From Exophiala sp. HKRS030 (lineage: Eukaryota > Ascomycota > Eurotiomycetes > Chaetothyriales > Herpotrichiellaceae): a DNA stretch of 64,000 nt. Position numbers and translations under genes: made by a program. Positions within the stretch are counted from its first letter, which is position 1. Each line of letters begins with the position of its first letter. The stretch spans positions 3,224,001 through 3,288,000 of the forward strand of contig JAHWDD010000007.1 in the NCBI GenBank assembly GCA_023897205.1. The letters run 5' to 3'. A model generated the notes under the pieces. The model was given only the letters and a program-made list of their open reading frames with translations. It searched no databases and had not been told where the DNA came from. This document shows positions 13,001-24,405 of the stretch, one piece after another.

Positions 13001-13259
13001 TGTCGGCATCCTTGGTTGTATCAGCCAACTGCCAGGCTCTACAGCGAAGGAGCTTAGCAGGCTAGTGGGCTACGCTCTGGAAGAAGATGAGGTCGATCTT
13101 TTGATGAGTTGGTGCGTGGAAGCGGGGTTTGCCAAGTATGATAAGAAGTCTACCGGCTATGAAACATCAGAAGATTGGTGGCTATGTATTTCTACAGGCG
13201 TTGAAAATGGCTGGGAGTGGAACTCTCCTGGGTTGAGGTCTGATCACCTCACAGTGTAG
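7005..13259 (+). CDS. TFC3: TFIIIC largest subunit, B-block binding (Tfc3), with two apparent one-base frame breaks
   Basis: Exon 1 is 7005-7071, exon 2 is 7197-8383 and exon 3 starts at 8429. The introns (125 and 45 bases) have clean borders. Residues about 130-235 form the B-block winged-helix domain (EFELLSHIAAARSAGILQGD...). Further winged-helix regions include ISPRGLRG (near 9265) and ALCGEIVLQLVSLAGGAVP (near 10410). The C-terminal half (11190-13259) is one long conserved frame ending at a TAG. The protein binds the B box of tRNA genes to recruit pol III. After 9280 the protein continues in another frame, and again after 11105. Each change is a one-base loss at a short homopolymer, and adding one base at each gives a single frame of 2,029 codons, normal for filamentous fungi. 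I take these as probable assembly errors; a pseudogene is the alternative. Confidence 0.88.
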
Positions 13260-14265
13260 TGTAAGATAGGTCTTGCTGACATACAGACAACGAGACATTT
13301 TAGAAACTTTGTGCTGAATTGCATGCCTATTGACCTGTTAATATCATGGGTTTATGCCGCACCGGATCTAAGGATCGAAAGCCTACTGTTCAAGCTATGA
13401 CATAAACCATACAGCTCTTTCTGAAGTATACGAGTGAACAACCCGGCAGAGAATTGTTTCAATCAGGTGAGTGCGGAAAGTGAGAGCAGGAGCGGCCGTT
13501 CGTTCCTTGGACATACATCCTTTCACATCCTCTCTCATCCTGCGAGCTCAAAGTCATAGCTTCTGAGGGCGGCCCCAAACTCTGCCCGCAGCGGCTGTCT
13601 TGTCTTCTCGTCCACGTTCTTGTCCTCTTGTCCTTGTCCTCGCAGGAAGGTTTGAGCGTGAAGATCCAGGGGGCTGCCTGTTTCGGAAATTTACTTGCAC
13701 GACTCACTTTGTCACTTTTGTCACTTGCTTGCATATGAAACTCAGGTGGAGACAACTGCCCGCGTGATATAGATCTATATGGAAAACGTCCTCCAGCCGC
13801 CCTATGCACACGTCTTGCTCTATGAGTCAGAATTTTCACTGCTCCTGCGATCTAGAACGACGATCTGACGCAGACAGGTTAAGTGAAGCGGCGAAACCTG
13901 CATCGACGTTTAGTCCCGTCCATCTATATAGGAAATTTGGGCCGCAAGGGAAGGATTTTGTCGCAAAAAGTCACCGGGAAAGACATCAGCAGCACACCAT
14001 CGCTGCGATAGATTGGTCCAGAGCGCTCCGGTGACTAAATTGTGAGAAATTGCAGGCAAATTCAGTTAAGGAAACGTCTATCACCGCGCTCCTCACCGTC
14101 GCTCACAGCGAATCATGGAACAAAGCAGAGGAATGAGAGACAATGAGACAATACAATGCGATAATCGTGCAGAATTGATAGTCATAGCTGTGCAGTAGAG
14201 GTATCCTGTGAGTCAGACCCTGTCAGCGAGCGCTGCTCAGGAAGTCTGGCTTCTGGCGGGAGAAA
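13260..14265. other. Intergenic spacer after TFC3
   Basis: About 1 kb without a recognisable gene. It should contain the TFC3 terminator. The 126-codon minus frame at 13459-13839 is Arg/Ser-rich and shows no domain. Confidence 0.45.
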
Positions 14266-14441
14266 TGTCTATATAAAGGGCCTCCTTCCTCCTAGCTTCT
14301 GTACATTTTTCGTCCCATCTCCCATCTCCCATCTTCATTTCTCAGTCTCTATCTTGTTCAAAGCCATTCAAAGCTCATACTTCATTGCCCAGGACTGAGA
14401 AGTCTCCATCACGGCTTCACAAAATCTTTCTTTGTCTCCAA
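14266..14441 (+). promoter_or_regulatory. TATA box and pyrimidine-rich leader
   Basis: The sequence CTATATAAAGG at about 14269-14280 is followed by a CT-rich stretch (three CCCATCT units near 14315-14335) and then an ATG in good context at 14442. This layout is typical of strongly expressed genes of filamentous fungi. Confidence 0.5.
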
Positions 14442-14507
14442 ATGGTCAAGTTTTCATCCAAAGATGACTTCTCACGTTCTCTCACACCTCTGCCTGCTCC
14501 AGCCTGA
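14442..14507 (+). CDS. Possible 21-residue peptide or upstream ORF
   Basis: ATG at 14442 (context CCAAATGG) opens a frame of 21 codons that closes with TGA at 14505-14507. The peptide begins MVKFSSKDDFSRSL and ends in a Pro/Ala-rich tail. It is the first ATG after a good TATA box and a CT-rich leader. I do not recognise the peptide. It could be a true small protein, or an upstream ORF of a gene whose body is hidden by the gap at 15231. Two more TATA-like elements lie at about 15077 and 15201, nearer the gap. The reading frame alone is too short to prove coding. Confidence 0.3.
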   Translation: MVKFSSKDDFSRSLTPLPAPA

Positions 14508-15230
14508 GCAGAGACTCACCTGGAGCAAACAAACCAAAAGAATGCCTCTACAAACCTCTACACTCCACTGCAGATGATCCCTTGATCTTGCCCAGGTCTG
14601 TACAGTAATGTACAGGCTTCAGATCAACTCCACCCGATGGAAAACCATCCCTAGACTCCTAAACACCATGTCCTTGTTCGATTAAGAGCACGAAATGCGA
14701 AGAAAAACTCCTCAAGAAGATCACAAACAGCATGATCTGCCACTTGTCCCATGGACGTCCTGCGAATACTCCAAAACTCATCGCAATCATCTTTCCAGGA
14801 TGACCTGCGAACTTCTCTATAATCGCCTCAGAGCGACGACATTGTAAAGAGCCATAGATCCACGATCTAAAGAGCTTTGAGAGGATACGTCTACATACAA
14901 AGAATTCCACCCAACAATTCCACGGGGAGCTGCAGCGATTGAGAGCCGTGGAAGTTTCAACTTATGCTCGCTCGAAATGTAGGTCTTCTCTGGGCAGAAG
15001 CCCAAGCTTCAAGATGCAGTCTAACTGACATGGAGAACAGTTTTCATGGATGAAATGCTCAAACAACGGACATGGGTATATATAAAATAGTACGCAGAAG
15101 TACTGTCAGCTTTGTGAGCGTCGACGAAATGACTGTCAACACGCACAAATGGATTGAATTGATGTCTGTCTGGTCTATAGAATGATGAGGATTCCTCTTC
15201 TCTATATAAATGAGTGTGAACAAGAGAAAA
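14508..15230. other. Non-coding region before the assembly gap
   Basis: About 720 bases. It holds TATATATAAAA-like sequences near 15077 and TATATAAAT near 15201, and no recognisable gene. The minus frame 14659-14910 is not protein-like. Confidence 0.4.
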
Positions 15231-15330
15231 NNNNNNNNNNNNNNNNNNNNNNNNNNNNNNNNNNNNNNNNNNNNNNNNNNNNNNNNNNNNNNNNNNNNNN
15301 NNNNNNNNNNNNNNNNNNNNNNNNNNNNNN
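15231..15330. other. Assembly gap of 100 Ns
   Basis: Exactly 100 N characters, the usual placeholder for a scaffold gap of unknown size. It sits at the boundary between ordinary sequence and the RIP-like AT-rich block, so it probably hides more repeat. Confidence 0.99.
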
Positions 15331-16480
15331 ATCTTTCTTTAATCTATTTCGCTAAGAGCTTTAAGAATATCTTTTTATACTTCTTCTCGATTCTTAAGTT
15401 AAATATTATCTAGAGTTATAGGCTTTTACTTAGGCCTATAATTAAGGGAAACGACCGGCTAAGGAACTAGAATAACTAGTTCTTATTATAAAACTAGAAT
15501 CGAAATAGGCTAAGGTACTAGTAAGTTTAGCCGAGGTAAGGGCTATATCCCGTACTATTATTTAAGCCTACATTATTATTAATATACTTATTAAAGTTAC
15601 TAGCCTTAATTTTAGGTAGCTTCTTTTAGCGAGTCGACCTTCTTAGAGGATCTAGTTCCTCTTTAACCTTAATAATTTATTTTCCTTTTATAGCTTACTT
15701 CTTAGTATAGCTAGGCGCTACTACCGCTATTCTAAACTTCCCTTCCGACTTAATAATATTTGTAAAGTTATATAGTACTTATCTATAATTAAGCTAAATT
15801 CCCTTAACCTAGATTAACTAATAATATTTTACTACCGATAAAAACTCTTTATATTATAATGTATAATTAGGGCTTGCTAGAAGTCTTAGCATAGAAACGC
15901 TATCGTTTCTATACTAAGCCTTTTATCTATGCTAGAAGATCGGTAGGAGTTAAATAAGGAGAGGAAGGAGGCAACGAAGATAGATAGTAATAGAGATATT
16001 AGCTCCTATCGACAAGTTTCGTTCCCTATTCTCGTTTTACCTAGTTTACTTAGTTACTGTAATTACTGAATAACCTAGTTAAATGGTTTCGGTAATCCTT
16101 GAGACTTAAGTTGTTTAGTTGGTTGGTTCTTGCGATATTAAGGTCCTGCCGACTAGTTTACCTGATACCACCCCTGGATATCCTCCCTGCTTGACAGGTC
16201 CTAGGCACCGACTTAGTTATCGCCAGTTATAATACTAGTATTAACTAGCTTATAGACTCTTAACTTCTAATTAGCCTATTATTCTAGTCTAGCCTAGTTA
16301 GGAAGTTTTAGTAAGTAAATCTAGGTAAATCCGGGTAACTCGAGTTAAATCCGGGTACGGTATCTCGATTTTCTACTCGGGTTACCCGGGTTTTAATTAC
16401 AATAATAGTAAGGTATTAGGATCGTTTACAGGAAAAGGTAGAAGACGATAGTAGCTATTCAGTTTAGTCGTATTGTAAGT
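15331..16480. repeat. AT-rich block with RIP signature (degenerate repeat)
   Basis: The base composition changes abruptly after the gap. In 15331-15780 I count only one CA and one TG dinucleotide, while TA is very frequent. This is the signature of repeat-induced point mutation, which turns CpA into TpA on both strands of duplicated DNA in Pezizomycotina. No reading frame survives, so the original element cannot be named; a retrotransposon is the usual source. The signature weakens after about 16100 and CA/TG return by about 16480. Confidence 0.85.
15885..15918. repeat. Near-perfect inverted repeat in the RIP block
   Basis: CTTAGCATAGAAACG and CGTTTCTATACTAAG form a 15-base stem around a 4-base loop, with one G-to-A type mismatch that RIP could have made. 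It may mark an end of the former element or a small foldback. Confidence 0.6.
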
Positions 16481-17665
16481 AATCCCCTAATGCTATAGTA
16501 AACAAGACTCAAAGCATAGAGAACGTAAGGTTCTCTCATGCTACGAGTACGCCGATAGCGTACGTGGCTCTAGTGGCTTGGCACCTCTTTAGCGGGCTAT
16601 GTCGGGTGCGAGTCCTGACATAAGGGACGAAGTATAGTTCGGGGATGATATAATATATATCTCTATATCTATATCTATATGCGTAGACGTGCCGGCACCA
16701 ATAGAATCAACCATCGTCCCTACTTCCACGAAAAAACACAACGGCTATCATTAAAGCTAACGCAAACAATTCCCGAGCTTGCGGCTGAAATGTGACTATG
16801 ACTATGATAGAAGTCATTGATGGTTCGAGTGAGTGATTGATCCAATTAATTGATCGGTTAGATAATGATTAACCTAAGTTAGAGAGTCCTAGACACCTCG
16901 CCCTCGCCCTCGTCCCCTTTCTGAAGGACCCTCTAGGTTTTTTTTTTTGTGGATATTGACGATAGCGATTTCGATGCTTGCAAATCATCGTGAGTATAAT
17001 TTATCCATCATGGCCCATGGCCCACGCGCAGTGTTCCCACAATCTCGATTCTCGACGATGTGATCGTAGATCCTAGATTGAATATCCCAAATACATTTTT
17101 CTTTTTCTGAAAAAAAAAAGACATTAGAACTAGAACCGAAGCAGAACTAACATTTCCAAGAACTCTCAGGCCCGGAGCCCAGAGCCCAGAGCCTAGAGTC
17201 TTAATGACAGGATGTCGTGACCGTTTGGTTCGATGTGATAGGTGATAGGTGACATATGATATATCATGTTTGAAGTGAAAGTGATGTGATGTGATGTGGT
17301 GATACGATGCATTCATCCATTATATCTGTCCTATGCTATCCTGTCGCGTCCTACCTAGTCCTGTCCGGTCCAGTCCTATCCAATTCAGTCCACCTATTGA
17401 GATTCGCGCCATAGATGGATACGATGATGATGATGACGACGAGATATCCCTTGCACCTCAATTACTTAAACCAGGTGTCATACCGATCTGCTCCTCGAAG
17501 ACCTTCCTTTCCCTTTCTTTCTTTCCCTTGCGATTCCCACGTCTCAATGCCTGATTACAGATGTGTCGCACTAACTACCTGACTACGCCATCAACACTGA
17601 GCTGGCCAGCCTGGCCCCCGGCGGGGGTGAAGGGGCGACTACGGTCGCGGACGGCTATGGTCTTC
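16481..17665. other. Repeat margin and intergenic DNA before KHA1
   Basis: The left part contains foldbacks (GTACGC..GCGTAC at 16547-16563; GCATAGAGAAC..GTTCTCTCATGC near 16514-16542) and a CTATAT tandem stretch near 16660-16680, perhaps an LTR relic. The right part (16720-17665) has poly-T at about 16939, TGATGTGATG-type and CCTGTC-type tandem repeats, and should hold the KHA1 3' end. No gene is seen. Confidence 0.5.
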
Positions 17666-20646
17666 TTATCCTTGTTTGTCGCTGGTCACAAACCCTTGCA
17701 CACCAGCATCATCGTCCGTGATGGTGGCGGTGGCGGTGACAGCTCTCTCCCTGTCGCGCTTAGCTTGGACGACGAGCAATGCCGTCTGCAAACCCCTGTC
17801 ACGCACGGTCTTAACCAGCTGCGTGGCGATGTGGCCGAGTGCCTTGCTTTCGGCGGAGATGCCGCTGCCGCCGAGGATTCCAGACGAGGACAGGCTCGAC
17901 GGGGCAGAGTGTGCGGCGTTGCGGCCCAGCAGGATGATGGTCTCGGCGGCGCTGGGCTCGCTGAGCGTGGTGATTAAAGGTTCGAGTGAGGATGTGCTCG
18001 GTGTGCTGCTGGGTTGGGTGTGCGTGTGGGCATGGGGGTGGATGTTGTGGTCGGTAAAGGTGATGCGGGAAGAGTGCGAGTGCGAGTGCGAGTGCGAGTG
18101 TGAGTGGGTTGATCGTATGGCGTCGAATTCGAGAGCGACGTTGTGGTTGATGGTTTGCAAGTTTGATGTGTCGGTGCGCTGGGCGGCGTGTTTGATATCG
18201 TCGACTTCAGCGTCGGAATCGTGTGATTCAGTTGGTGTGGAGGATTGTACATTAAGGATGGTGAGATCGACTTGATCGTTCTTGGCCAGCTGGAGACCTA
18301 ATCGGATAGCATATAAGTCGTCTTCTGTTCCTGTGTAAAGAATGAAAAGTCGGTAGCGGCCGGATTCTGAGAGTTGGAAATGCACGGTATTACGTGCCTG
18401 TTCACTATAGCTCAGGCCGGTCTGCGTACGGCTAAGACCACGCGGCGTATCGGAAACATTGTTCGAATGGACACGCTGATGGGTGTATGTGCCGCTGCTA
18501 TGCTGGTCTTTTGATGAGAGGATGGTCCTGTCGATGAATACGCCGACACCGCAGAGTTCATACGCTTTGCGGTAGACCTCATGAGCCAGAGTGCTGAAAT
18601 CTGCATTGGCTAGAGGGTCTGATGGTTTCGCATCGAATAGACTGGGGTGTTCGCTCATTGTGCCTGTTTCTGACCATGGAACAAGGATCAAGTCGGAGCG
18701 GAGTTCTCGAGCTCGAGAGAGGAGAGTGCCACTGAAGCTGTGGTCTGGAACAACTGCTATTTGTCCTCCAACAGCAATATCGCGAGATTGACCGAACGTA
18801 CCAAATGCCTTGATCACAGGATCACGAGAGGCAAATTCCTCAATCTCCGATACTTGCATCACAGAAGACTCACGCTCTGTCAACTCCATAAGTCGAAGGC
18901 CGTGCATCTGTAGAGGACGGCGAAGGGTCAAGACCGAGGACAACGCTGCAGGTTGTTTGATTAATGATTGATTATTAGGATTCTCGGCTTCATGGGTAGT
19001 CTTGGGTTCAAGTGTATCGAGATCTTCTCTTTTGGCAGCGAATAATGAGGCCATTGTAAAAAGCGATGGAAGTCCATCAAGTCGGAGATACACCAGAACT
19101 TTACGGGCAACATCGGCTTTTCGTAAGGCGTCGGCTTCGCTGTGGGAAGAGTCATCGTCATCGTGTTGTAGTCGATTACCATCCCAGTCAATTTTTCCTT
19201 GCTTCCAAAGCTCTAGCTTGGTTTGATACCATGGTGGGTAAAGCCAAACGACCAGAGGAGTAGTTGCAAAAGTAGTGACAAGAGCCATCACAACGAAGAT
19301 GGTGAATGTTCGTACGCTCAAGATCCTTGCTTGTAGACCGATATTCAGGACAATCAATTCGACAAGACCTTTGCAGGACATGAGACAACCGATAGTCAGA
19401 GACTCGCGCCAGACGAGACCATTGGCTCTTGAGGCGAGTGTTCCACCAGCAATTTTACCGATAAAGGCAACTGCGCAGACACCAACCACATAACCCCAGA
19501 CAATTCCACTGTCGAGTAGGCCCAAGTTGGTGTTTAATCCTGACAAGGCAAAATACAACGGTAGGAAGAGGACTGAAACTAGATCTTCGATCTTCTCGGT
19601 CAACTTGATAGCAAAACCTCCTTCATGAGGACAGATAAGACCGATCATAAAGGCACCGAAAATGGCGTGGATACCTATTATTTGGGTGAAAAAGGCTGAT
19701 GCGAGAACCAACATCACGGTGAGGGCCACCACGGTTTGAGTTGGGCCATTGGCCAAACTACCAGTACGGCGTAGAAGCCAGAGGAAACTCCAGCGGATAG
19801 GGAAGGCAACCACAAGGCAGTAACCGATAGCGACGAGTAAGATCCACAAAGCGGTTAGACCTGCACCTGAATTGACCAAAGCCACGCAAAGTGCGAGAAG
19901 GATCCAACCGACAACATCGTTGCCAACACCAGCAGAGAGAACGATGACACCGACAGGCGTACCGAGGAGCTTGAGCGAGGTCAAAATTCTACACAGCACA
20001 GGGAAAGCCTGAAATCAGTCAGTCAGCGGATATTGCAAATGATGGTAGGCCTGAATCAGATCGGACTTACAGTAATAGCCATAGCAACACCGATGAATAG
20101 CAAATAGACTCCAAAACTGATGGGAGCAACACCTTCATCATTTCGGAACTCGTGGTAAAGTCCATATGCGATACCAGCACCTAAACCGAAAGGAAGAGCC
20201 ATTCCGAGTGCTCCGACACTCAACGCGATACGCCAGTTGCTAACCAAGAATCGTAAATCAACTTCGACGCCGACAAGAAATAAGAATAGTACAAGTCCGA
20301 GATTGGCAACCAAGGAGAAGGCTGGCATAGAGGCGGTCGGGAAAATATGTGACGTGAAACCTGGGACTCTTCCCATGATAGAAGGACCCAAGACGATACC
20401 AGTGATGACTTCGGCGATGACTCTGGGTTGACGAAGCCATGTTAAAGGCCAGTGGATGATTCTCGTCAAGGCGATAACTATACTGGCTTGGATGATGAAA
20501 AGGGTAATGGGGTTTTTGGGATCGTAGTGAGTTGGATTGACATGTTCGAAGATACCACCTTGAGGAGTAGCCCGGTTAGAGCTGGATGCCGTCGCAGCGG
20601 TGGCAACAGTCCTTGTCACAAACTGGGTGACTGTTGCAGTGGCCAT
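17666..20646 (-). CDS. KHA1: K+/H+ antiporter, CPA2 family (Kha1 type)
   Basis: Two exons, 20071-20646 and 17666-20008, with a 62-base GTAAG..CAG intron, give 972 residues. The N-terminal half is a Na+/H+ exchanger membrane domain with about 12 hydrophobic segments (residues about 50-385), including PRVIAEVITGIVLGPS, FLVGVEVDLRFL and the SAGVGNDVVGW segment near residue 224 that carries the Asn-Asp pair of this superfamily. A long cytosolic C-terminal region follows, with a USP-like fold suggested by FILYTGTEDDLYAIRLG. Kha1 proteins exchange K+ for H+ in Golgi or vacuolar membranes and set organelle pH. The start is the first in-frame ATG. A His-rich stretch (HSHSHSHSHSHS, then HPHAHTHT, about residues 826-860) is encoded by a hexamer repeat and is unusual. 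No frame damage. Confidence 0.93.
18072..18105. repeat. (GAGTGC)n microsatellite inside KHA1
   Basis: Five to six tandem hexamers; on the coding strand they read as alternating Ser and His codons. Length changes in steps of six would stay in frame. Confidence 0.85.
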
Positions 20647-22315
20647 GACTGCGGCCTGCAAAGAGAGTTGTTCAGCAGTCAAGAAGCAATGATGAGAGTG
20701 AGACGGTGGGAAAACAGACGAGTGTTATAGTAGTCAGGCTCAACCAGCGGCAGATGACGACGTTGAATGAAAGTAGTTGAAAAGGTGTCGTTAAAGGTCA
20801 GATGGTCTTAGCGTCGAGTAAGTGTGATTCTGTGGTTGGCACAGAGTTTTGAAGCCTGGGTGGCCTAGGTGTATGCCAGTGGATGGGGACAGTGATTGGA
20901 CTCGTGGCGACCCCTTTGAACGCCAACTGGGAATGATCAGCAGTCTAAGAAAAAGGCGAAGACGAAGCCAAGTCCTGTAGGTGTATTTATGGGGATGGGC
21001 ACGGATTGGACCTGGAGACTGGTGGATGCCACTGACTGGTGGGTGGCGGGCAGATGACCACGGCGGAGAGGACTAACTAGGTCTGTTTCTGGATTGGGCC
21101 GAGAGTATAGTCGGTGAGGCGATAGTAGTATCGACTCTGGAGTCTGTATGATCACGAATAAGCGTTGAAGGTTCCAATAAGATGAGCAGGTTTCGACAGG
21201 CGAGATGCACGAGGTGGCCCTAGGTGGTCCTACGTGATCCTAAGTGAAGTTTGATTGACAGTCTCAGGAGAGAGGAAGAGGTCATGGGATGAAATGTGCA
21301 GGCTGGCAGAGATATGACACAGCTGACATTTTGATAGTTGTGGTGGAGGTGGAGGTGGAGGAAGAAGAGGAAGAAGGCTATGCAACTTGTTCTTTTGGGG
21401 AATGTTGAGGGAGACAAGGAATTGAACTAATTATTTGGTTGGTTCGTTAGTTGGTACCTGAATGTACGGAGTACCAGGTATGAGAACATCAAGATGTACC
21501 TGGTACGGTCAATCTATATGAAGAGGTACTTAATGCCAGATGAGCCAGAGGTACCAACGTACCCTCAAGACAAAGACGGACTGAGTTCCTTAGACAACGC
21601 GTGCAGATGATTGAATGTACGAAGCCAAGGGTATTTCCAGTAGTCTCTATCACATGCAACGGCCAGACTCCAGACTCCAGACTTCAAGGCGCAACCTTCG
21701 ATAACTCCAGGTGGACAAGCTAACTATTCAAGGCTCCCATGAGACTTTCGGGCGGAAAAGAATGTGGTTGCCTGAGTATCACATCCTCAGCCGCCCAGAG
21801 AGCTCAGACCACGCCTCCTCTCTCTCGCTCCCTCCTGGGTTAGTGAAAGAAGCACCCATGGAGGCTGACAAGTTGACGACATTGTTGCATGGGCCCCTGG
21901 TCTCCATGGCTAAAGAGGCTTACCTCTGAGCTACTAACAAACTAACTAGTTAGATCAAGGATCTCAGAATTCCAGGTACACACGCTTCCAATTCAGGGTC
22001 CAGGTTCTGGGCCAGACTGTGGTTGACTCTACGTGGTAAAAAGTACTACCAGTCAGTCAACGATGACAATGAGAAAAGATAACGAGTCCCTTTATCATAC
22101 ATAGATAGTGGCAAGTATCTATCTCGTCTTTGTCGTATCTCCCAATCCCGGTAAAAGCCCACCCACAATCCAAAGCAAGTATGAAAGACCAGAAAGATAG
22201 AAAAACCAAAATGTAACCAGCCTCCAGCCTCATATCCACATCCACATCCACACCCACACCATAAACCACAACCAGAACCAGAAGCAGCACTCCCGAACCT
22301 CATCATTTTCCAACA
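20647..22315. other. Intergenic region upstream of KHA1
   Basis: About 1.7 kb. It contains the KHA1 promoter side, GGTGGAGGTGGAGG repeats (21340-21365), one TACGGAGTA (21465-21473), the inverted repeat GTACCAGGTA..TACCTGGTAC (21471-21506), one TAACTAGTTA (21943-21952) and CCACAT tandem units near 22230-22260. No gene is seen. Confidence 0.5.
21471..21506. repeat. Inverted repeat, 10-base arms
   Basis: GTACCAGGTA at 21471-21480 is matched by TACCTGGTAC at 21497-21506 with a 16-base spacer. It overlaps a TACGGAGTA motif. It could be a protein-binding dyad. Confidence 0.6.
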
Positions 22316-23246
22316 TCAATACGCCTTGCCATCAGGCCTGGTGATCCTCCACCCATCATCCTTCGCCCAGGCGAGGCTATTAAACTCGACCAACGCCATA
22401 TTGACCTGCTTGCGGTCCGGCGTCGTATACAAGAGATAGACGCCGCGGACCTCCTGCGCACCGCTGCCAATGCCCGTTGCGGCCCAATGCCAGGCCACAC
22501 GACCACAGTCGTGGATGATATCGAGCGTGGTGAGTTCGGGGATCGCCGCCGTCGTGAGGATCGTCGCTGTAAGTGCGCCTTTCGATGCGAAGGTGTAGTT
22601 GCCTAGCTGTTGGATGTCAGGAAATATACATATTTTGTCATGCTACTGGTCAGTTGTTTTTCTTGTTCGGTCTTGATTTCCTTTGGGTTTCGTTTCTTTT
22701 CTTTCATCTTTCATGCGTGTGTACGTTTTGGAAAATTGAAAATTGGAAATTGGAAAAGGGGAGTGAAGGGGTGCTTAAAGCAGACATGAAAGAGGACAGA
22801 AAACTCACCAGACTCCCCGTTAAAGAATTCATCGAGTCACTGGTCTCGACAAACTCATCCGCGATGAGCGACTGTGCCGCGAGCAGCGCCACAGCACGAT
22901 CCGTCGCTGAAAGGATGGTTTCGAAAGATGCCACAATGGTCTTTGCTTGACTGTTGGTCAAACAGCCTGCCGGAGCCGTGCTTGTACTCGGTGATGCCAC
23001 TGCTCCTGCTGCTGCTGTCGTCAATGTTGTTGTTTCCACATTCGTCACGGTCGTGGTCGTTGGGTCTGCATCGACGGAGACGGTGACGGTGACGGTGGCG
23101 GCAACGGTAAGTGTCACAGCGGCCGCGGCGACATCTGTGCAGAGACTGGCTTTCAAGGCGTCAAGGTAAGCCGCGGATGACAAGGACGAGAAGAGGGCGA
23201 GCAGCACCGTTGCCGTGATCCCATTGCCAGCGGATGGGAGGAGCAT
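22316..23246 (-). CDS. Secreted NTF2-like fungal protein (paralogue 1)
   Basis: Exons 22809-23246 and 22316-22606, joined across a 202-base GTGAGT..CAG intron, give 242 residues. A hydrophobic signal-like N-terminus (about residues 9-26) is followed by a Thr/Val/Ala-rich linker. The domain after residue 95 matches the fungal NTF2-like pattern seen also in the gene at 57037: a helix with FVETSDSMNSL, then, across the intron, LGNYTFASKGAL, LDIIHDCGRVAWHW and MALVEFNSLAW. Such proteins are common, secreted and of unknown function; the fold is a cone-like barrel with a pocket. The intron lies at the same place as in the other copy. No stop or frame damage. Confidence 0.82.
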
Positions 23247-24405
23247 GTTACTAGTTCGTGGGTGGTGAACTGCCCCGGTGCCAAATGGAGAAGGGTTGTG
23301 GGCAGTGAAAGTAGCTTTGGATTCCGGAGATGTCTACGACGGATGTCGGATGTAGGATGCAGGATACAGGATACAGCAGACTGAAGAGATAGACAGACCG
23401 AGTGTCCCCAGACCCCAGCGGTCGAGGGGCAAGCCATGATATACCAAAAACTCTTCAAATAGCTAACCAATATGCCAATGTAGCAGATTACCTGAGATAC
23501 ATACACATAGGGATGCGGGAATGGGAAGAATGCCCTTTCTGTGTATCTCCGCCCATCGTCCTGTAAGGGCGCGAGAGGGCAAATCACCCAACCGGGCATG
23601 AGCATGAGAATGGGCATGGGCATGAGTATGGGTATGAGGGTTGGCGTCCTTGTCGGCTGGTATCGGTGTCGGTGTCGCTTGTCGATGTCGGACTTTTCTG
23701 AAACCTCTCATTCCAGTGACCGGGGTAAACGCCCCTCAAGTTCAGAAGCGTGCATACCTAAGTTTGGACTTGGAAGACACAAAGGGTCGTACAGCACAGT
23801 GTACAGTGTACAGCGGACAGTGGACATTGGACGCAGGAGTTTTGCCAACGAGACTGATATTTCGGGCCTTGGCCGTCCTATTTACCATTTACCATCTTAG
23901 ACAGTCCGGTGCAGATTCAGTCTCGATCTCAATGCTCCTTTACATTTCCTTTGTTAGTAGAGAACAAAAAAGGGGGTGTTTGGTTCTGTGAAGAGGATTT
24001 CTATTTGTTCTCTGCGAATATTGCACAAGATCTATCTTTTGCTAAAAAGCTATACATCTGCCTTTCCACCGCTGTTTTCTTGGCCGACATGGCCGCGGCC
24101 GCCATTAAAATCTAAACAGGGTGGTAGATAGGTTGATATCACCCATTATCCGTACATCAAAATGTCAATGGTACACAGTCAAGGCGGTAAGGACAGGTGA
24201 ATCTGTGTATTCAATCGCTGGGACAAGGTGAATAATATCCCCGGAAACAACAAATGGCACGCTAAATTGCATCATCAAGATAAATCAAGACTTTCAAACA
24301 TGGAAATATCGGATGCGAGACAGACATCGTGTTGCAATGTACTTTCGAGTCTTTTGGCCACGATGATGCCGAATGGAAACAACATCCAGCCTTGCCTCAT
24401 TGCTT
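23247..24405. other. Intergenic region between NTF2-like gene and PHD gene
   Basis: About 1.2 kb. GGGCATGAG..GGGCATGAG tandem units lie near 23595-23640 and CAGTGTACAGTG repeats near 23795-23825. It should hold the promoter of the NTF2-like gene and the 3' end of the PHD gene. No gene is seen. Confidence 0.45.

Noticed and set aside
13459..13839. 126-codon minus-strand ORF after TFC3
   Set aside because: Arg/Ser-rich chance frame without recognisable features.
16500..16680. LTR ends of a retrotransposon at the right edge of the RIP block
   Set aside because: Foldbacks and a CTATAT run are present, but no TG..CA termini, target-site duplication or second copy could be found in the window.
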